Translations under genes and position numbers: made by a program | Shown: positions 61,047 through 64,000 of the stretch, in pieces | Layout of the letters: every line of letters starts with the position of its first letter | How positions within the stretch are numbered: the stretch's first letter is position 1 | Assembly: GCF_905147045.1 (NCBI RefSeq) | Contig: NC_065889.1 | Coordinates: forward strand, 5,461,001-5,525,000 | Reading direction: 5' to 3' | DNA length: 64,000 bases | Source: Nymphalis io | Taxonomy: Eukaryota; Arthropoda; Insecta; Lepidoptera; Nymphalidae | Notes under the pieces: model-generated | Seen by the model: the letters and a program-made list of their open reading frames with translations, nothing else | What the model was told of the DNA's origin: nothing | Database searches by the model: none

Positions 61047-62746
61047 GTAAATATATAAGTAGAATATATATAAATAGAAGTAATATAAGTAGAATTTCAA
61101 ATACACCTTATAATCGAGCACTTAAGTAATGTGAAAATATTTTGTGTAATACGACTGGCGAATAAATTGTTTAAATTATATTTTTTTTTAAAACGAACGA
61201 ATCGTTTCATTTCTTTAATTTATTGTTTTTGAATATTCTGTTACATGTTGTTATAATTAAATATTATTTTAGGCTCAGGCCTCTTCTTAAGAATCGGTAC
61301 AAAGTAAAATTCAAATTATTGATAATAAATATGGTTTAATTGTGTATCAATAGAATACGCCTTACTGAGTTTATACTTGAGATACAATGTATAAAATAAA
61401 ATACATACATTAGTCATAAGCCTATCAGTAAAAATTGTATTTACCATTCGATTATGTTCAAAAGCAGTGCTGAAATTTCAATGTTAGTGCTTAAGTGAGT
61501 CTCAACCACAACACTGTTAGCAGTGAGAATAAGAGCTTCGTCATTATAACCAGCAGTTATTTTAGAATATAACTTTTGTTATTGTAATGTTTGACCTTAT
61601 TGATTGTACCTGGAGGTTTTCAGGATTAATGTTCTCCTGACTGCTTTCTACGACCGACCATTCTCAGGGGTACTGGTTATTTTTATTTTAAAATCTTTTG
61701 TATCACGTTTACAATGAAATTTTATAATTCATACAATCATCTTATTAATTTCTTTGTAGAATATATTGTGTATTATATCAATTCTAATAAATAAAATAAT
61801 CAAAAAACTTTTACTAAGAAAATAAAATTGCGTAAATCAATTAATATCTTATTAATTATTATTTATGACGTTCATTCAATTCATATCATTTCTTTTCTTG
61901 TTTACTTTATGTTTCGAAACTTACTCCTTAGAGGATGAATTAATCTATTAATTCATTTACAAAATCAATATAAATAAACATCCGAACAACGATCAAGCAC
62001 AAGAAACGTTGCCTTTGAAGGAAAATTAATGGGAAACTCGTTGTAAATATATTTTGTTTGGCTCTAATATAATGTAATGTTGACGAACTTTCAATGAACA
62101 TTTCTTTTGACTTCATATTGGCAGCTTGCGGAGTCTGATATCTTATTACACGAATCTCGTTCCTATGCCCTAAGGCCAAGTGTAAACCCTTACCTGATTT
62201 TGTTTTCTATTGTACGGAATTTTCGAATATTATGGTAATAATGACTTAGCACGTAATTATAGACGTAACGAGCAAACTTAAATACGTGTAACAAGATTAA
62301 ACTTTACGATGAAATAAAGAGTAAAATATCGCGGTTTTTGACTAAATAGATGATTTTTTTACAAATAAATATCCTCAAGATATTGTTCACTGGTTTATTA
62401 AATGAAATCTGTATAATTTAAGGACTTGATTATTTTTTTTTCTTTATCATTACATATTTTTTTTATTTTTAAGTCATGATTTTTGTTTATTTTTTATATT
62501 ATATGTACTTCTTATTACTCTTATCTTTAGTTGTAAAATATGTTTTTAACCTTAATTATATAATATTTTATAACGTTAACACATTATTAGTTATCTAAGA
62601 AAGTCATATCAAGAAGTTAAAGTAATAAAAAGGAAAAAAGAAACAACGATGTCCTCCTGGGCTAAAGCCTATTTTTTTGTATACCACTTTCACATTTCAA
62701 ATTTAGCTTTATAATAACAATTTAATCGTGTTCGACAAGTCATATA

Positions 62747-63003
62747 TCAGAGTTTATATCTTAAAATTTTATAAAGTCGTATATGTAAGGCCAATAACCG
62801 AGTTCGCGTTTCATGAGTCTTAGTCAGAAGATTGTAATAATGAGATGCCCGTAGACGCTGCAGGCTCGGTCGACGCACCCGCGCCATCATTGTTCGCCAA
62901 GCATGAATATCAAATGCTGTTTGTAAAGACCCATCACAGAATAGACACTTCTCTTTACAACTTTGATTGTGCCTATTTAACTCTTGCCCAACTTCGATTA
63001 ATT
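62747..63003 (-). CDS. Unidentified reading frame, possible terminal exon
   Basis: On the minus strand, 85 codons plus two leading bases are open between an acceptor-like CACCTACAG and a TGA at 62747..62749. The product includes ELIEVGQELNRHNQ, SCKEKCLFCDGSLQTAFDIH, MARVRRPSLQRLRAS and HETRTRLLALHIRLYKIL. It is balanced, rich in Arg, Leu and His, contains a CxxxCxxC cluster, and uses GC-rich codons unlike its AT-rich surroundings, all of which suggest real or formerly real coding sequence. In this frame a TAA lies just upstream of the region, so a start must come from an upstream exon or from an internal ATG. I do not recognise the family. It lies downstream of the 3' end of a LINE on the same strand (63240..64000), so a transposon origin is possible. 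An ATTAAA occurs shortly downstream but no AATAAA was seen close by. Confidence 0.3.
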
Positions 63004-63239
63004 CTGTAGGTGGTAATTCGAGGTGTGACGTCAGACATTATTAGGTAATCTGATGCCTGATTACAACTTACCTTTCATAGTGATGGGTTAATCTTTGACC
63101 TAAATAAATTACTCTGAATTTGTGTTGAGTAAACTAATGAAATAGTATAAAAATAATGTGATTGATCTATATTATATGTGTTTCTGTGTGTATATACGTA
63201 TGTGTGTGTGAGAATGAAACAGATGCACGAAAATTATTT

Positions 63240-64000
63240 TTTTAACATAAATTATTATGATAAACATTATAATAATAATTTATAATAATAATAATTTATT
63301 TATTTAAGTAACAAGACTCATATACAAAATTACAAAAAATAAAATAAACACTACTATCTGTAACTATAGTCTGTCAGACTAATCATGATTAGAATTTTGT
63401 TTGAGCTGGCCCGGACCCTGTGAACCAAGGATGCACAATTTTTTCGCATTAATGCGTAAAAACAGTCTATATTCAATTCAGCGAACATCCCTGAAGCACT
63501 ACAGTAGCGAGGCAAACCCATCAGCAATCTAAAGGCGTTATTGAACTGGACACGAAGAGCATTGTATGATTTTAATGAATAATTAGCCCACAAACTACAA
63601 GTATAAAAAGAGGTACAGTAAGCGCGGAATAATTTTTTTTTACAGCCCTTGAAGCACGCACAAATCTTCTGACAATCATGTTAGCTTTTATTGACAATGC
63701 TCTCCTCTCCCTTTCAATGTCATTATCATCCTTGAGACTGGTGGTTAGTATATGTCCAAGGTATTTAAATTGGAAAACTTGAGTCAAGCTCAGATTATTA
63801 ATTTTTACCGAAGGTATTATTTTTGGACATTTATTACCACTTTCAAATATCATTATCATGCTTTTTTTTACATGATATATAAGTCCATGTGTTTTGGCAT
63901 AGCCTTCACAAGTTGCTAATAGTTTTCTTAGACCACAAACTGATGCGCTAAGCAAAACCATATCATCAGCGTAACTGATATTATTGACGTTAACTCCATC
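63240..64000 (-). mobile_element. CR1-like LINE, 3' part, runs off the right edge
   Basis: The minus strand encodes the back half of a non-LTR reverse transcriptase. At the edge it reads DGVNVNNISYADDMVLLSAS with the YADD box, followed by FQFKYLGHILT, then after a frame break near 63580 SYNALRVQFNNAFRLLMGLP and MFAELNIDCFYALMRKNCAS, ending at a stop near 63354. The 3' flank is a (TTATTA)-type simple tail, as in CR1-group elements. At least one frameshift is present. The rest of the element lies beyond 64000. Confidence 0.85.

Larger units (their letters stand above)
49757..64000. other. 5' flank or first intron of GABA-B-R1, repeat-bearing
   Basis: This lies upstream of the first recognised GABA-B-R1 exon. 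If the acceptor at 49757 is real, part of it is an intron leading to an unseen 5' exon; if not, it is promoter and intergenic DNA. Repeats and one unidentified reading frame are listed separately. I recognise nothing in 49757..52024, 52191..53280, 53881..54960, 55175..57734, 58211..59324, 60030..60752, 61047..62746 and 63004..63239. Confidence 0.5.

Noticed and set aside
1..64000. CRISPR arrays, operons, phage or plasmid features
   Set aside because: No regularly spaced direct repeats, no Shine-Dalgarno-led gene strings and no bacterial genes. All evidence points to an insect nuclear genome.

Overview
This window looks like AT-rich nuclear DNA from a lepidopteran, probably a butterfly. The evidence is a GABA-B receptor gene split by very large introns, a dense population of tRNA-derived SINEs and other short repeats of the kind seen in Lepidoptera, and decayed RTE-type and Jockey/CR1-type non-LTR retrotransposons. 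The species assignment is inference; no species marker is present.

The one host gene I can identify is the metabotropic GABA-B receptor subunit 1 (GABA-B-R1) on the minus strand. Four coding exons are recognisable, and the last three have exact GT/AG splice sites and compatible phases: 49124..~49741 or 49756 (N-terminus, signal peptide-like segment, start of the ligand-binding domain), 42785..42919, 36799..36969 and 22727..22943. Together they encode roughly the first half of the extracellular Venus-flytrap domain. The remaining half of that domain, the seven-helix region and the C-terminal coiled coil were not found; they should lie beyond position 1, so the intron after 22727 exceeds 22.7 kb. 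The promoter and any upstream non-coding exon were not identified; they would lie right of 49756.

Most of the rest is intron and 5' flanking DNA filled with retroelement debris. (i) Family 1: tRNA-derived SINEs with A/B-box heads and TTAC or GGTTAC tails, more than a dozen copies, several with target-site duplications. (ii) Family 2: a roughly 300-bp interspersed element running from GGTGGTAGGGCTTTGTGC to an A-rich end, eleven copies. (iii) Family 3: a second tRNA-like SINE, two copies. (iv) RTE-clade LINE copies at 43567..44990, 57735..58210 and 52025..52190. (v) Jockey/CR1-type LINE fragments at 24610..26375, 36340..36655, 37941..38426 and 63240..64000. Some insertions are nested and can be ordered in time.

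I found no CRISPR array, operon, bacterial-type system, rRNA or functional tRNA gene, and nothing I would call a new biological system. The best leads are an unidentified 85-codon minus-strand reading frame at 62747..63003, the unclear start of GABA-B-R1, a perfect 34-bp palindrome beside an internally inverted SINE, and a young SINE stub with a 13-bp duplication.
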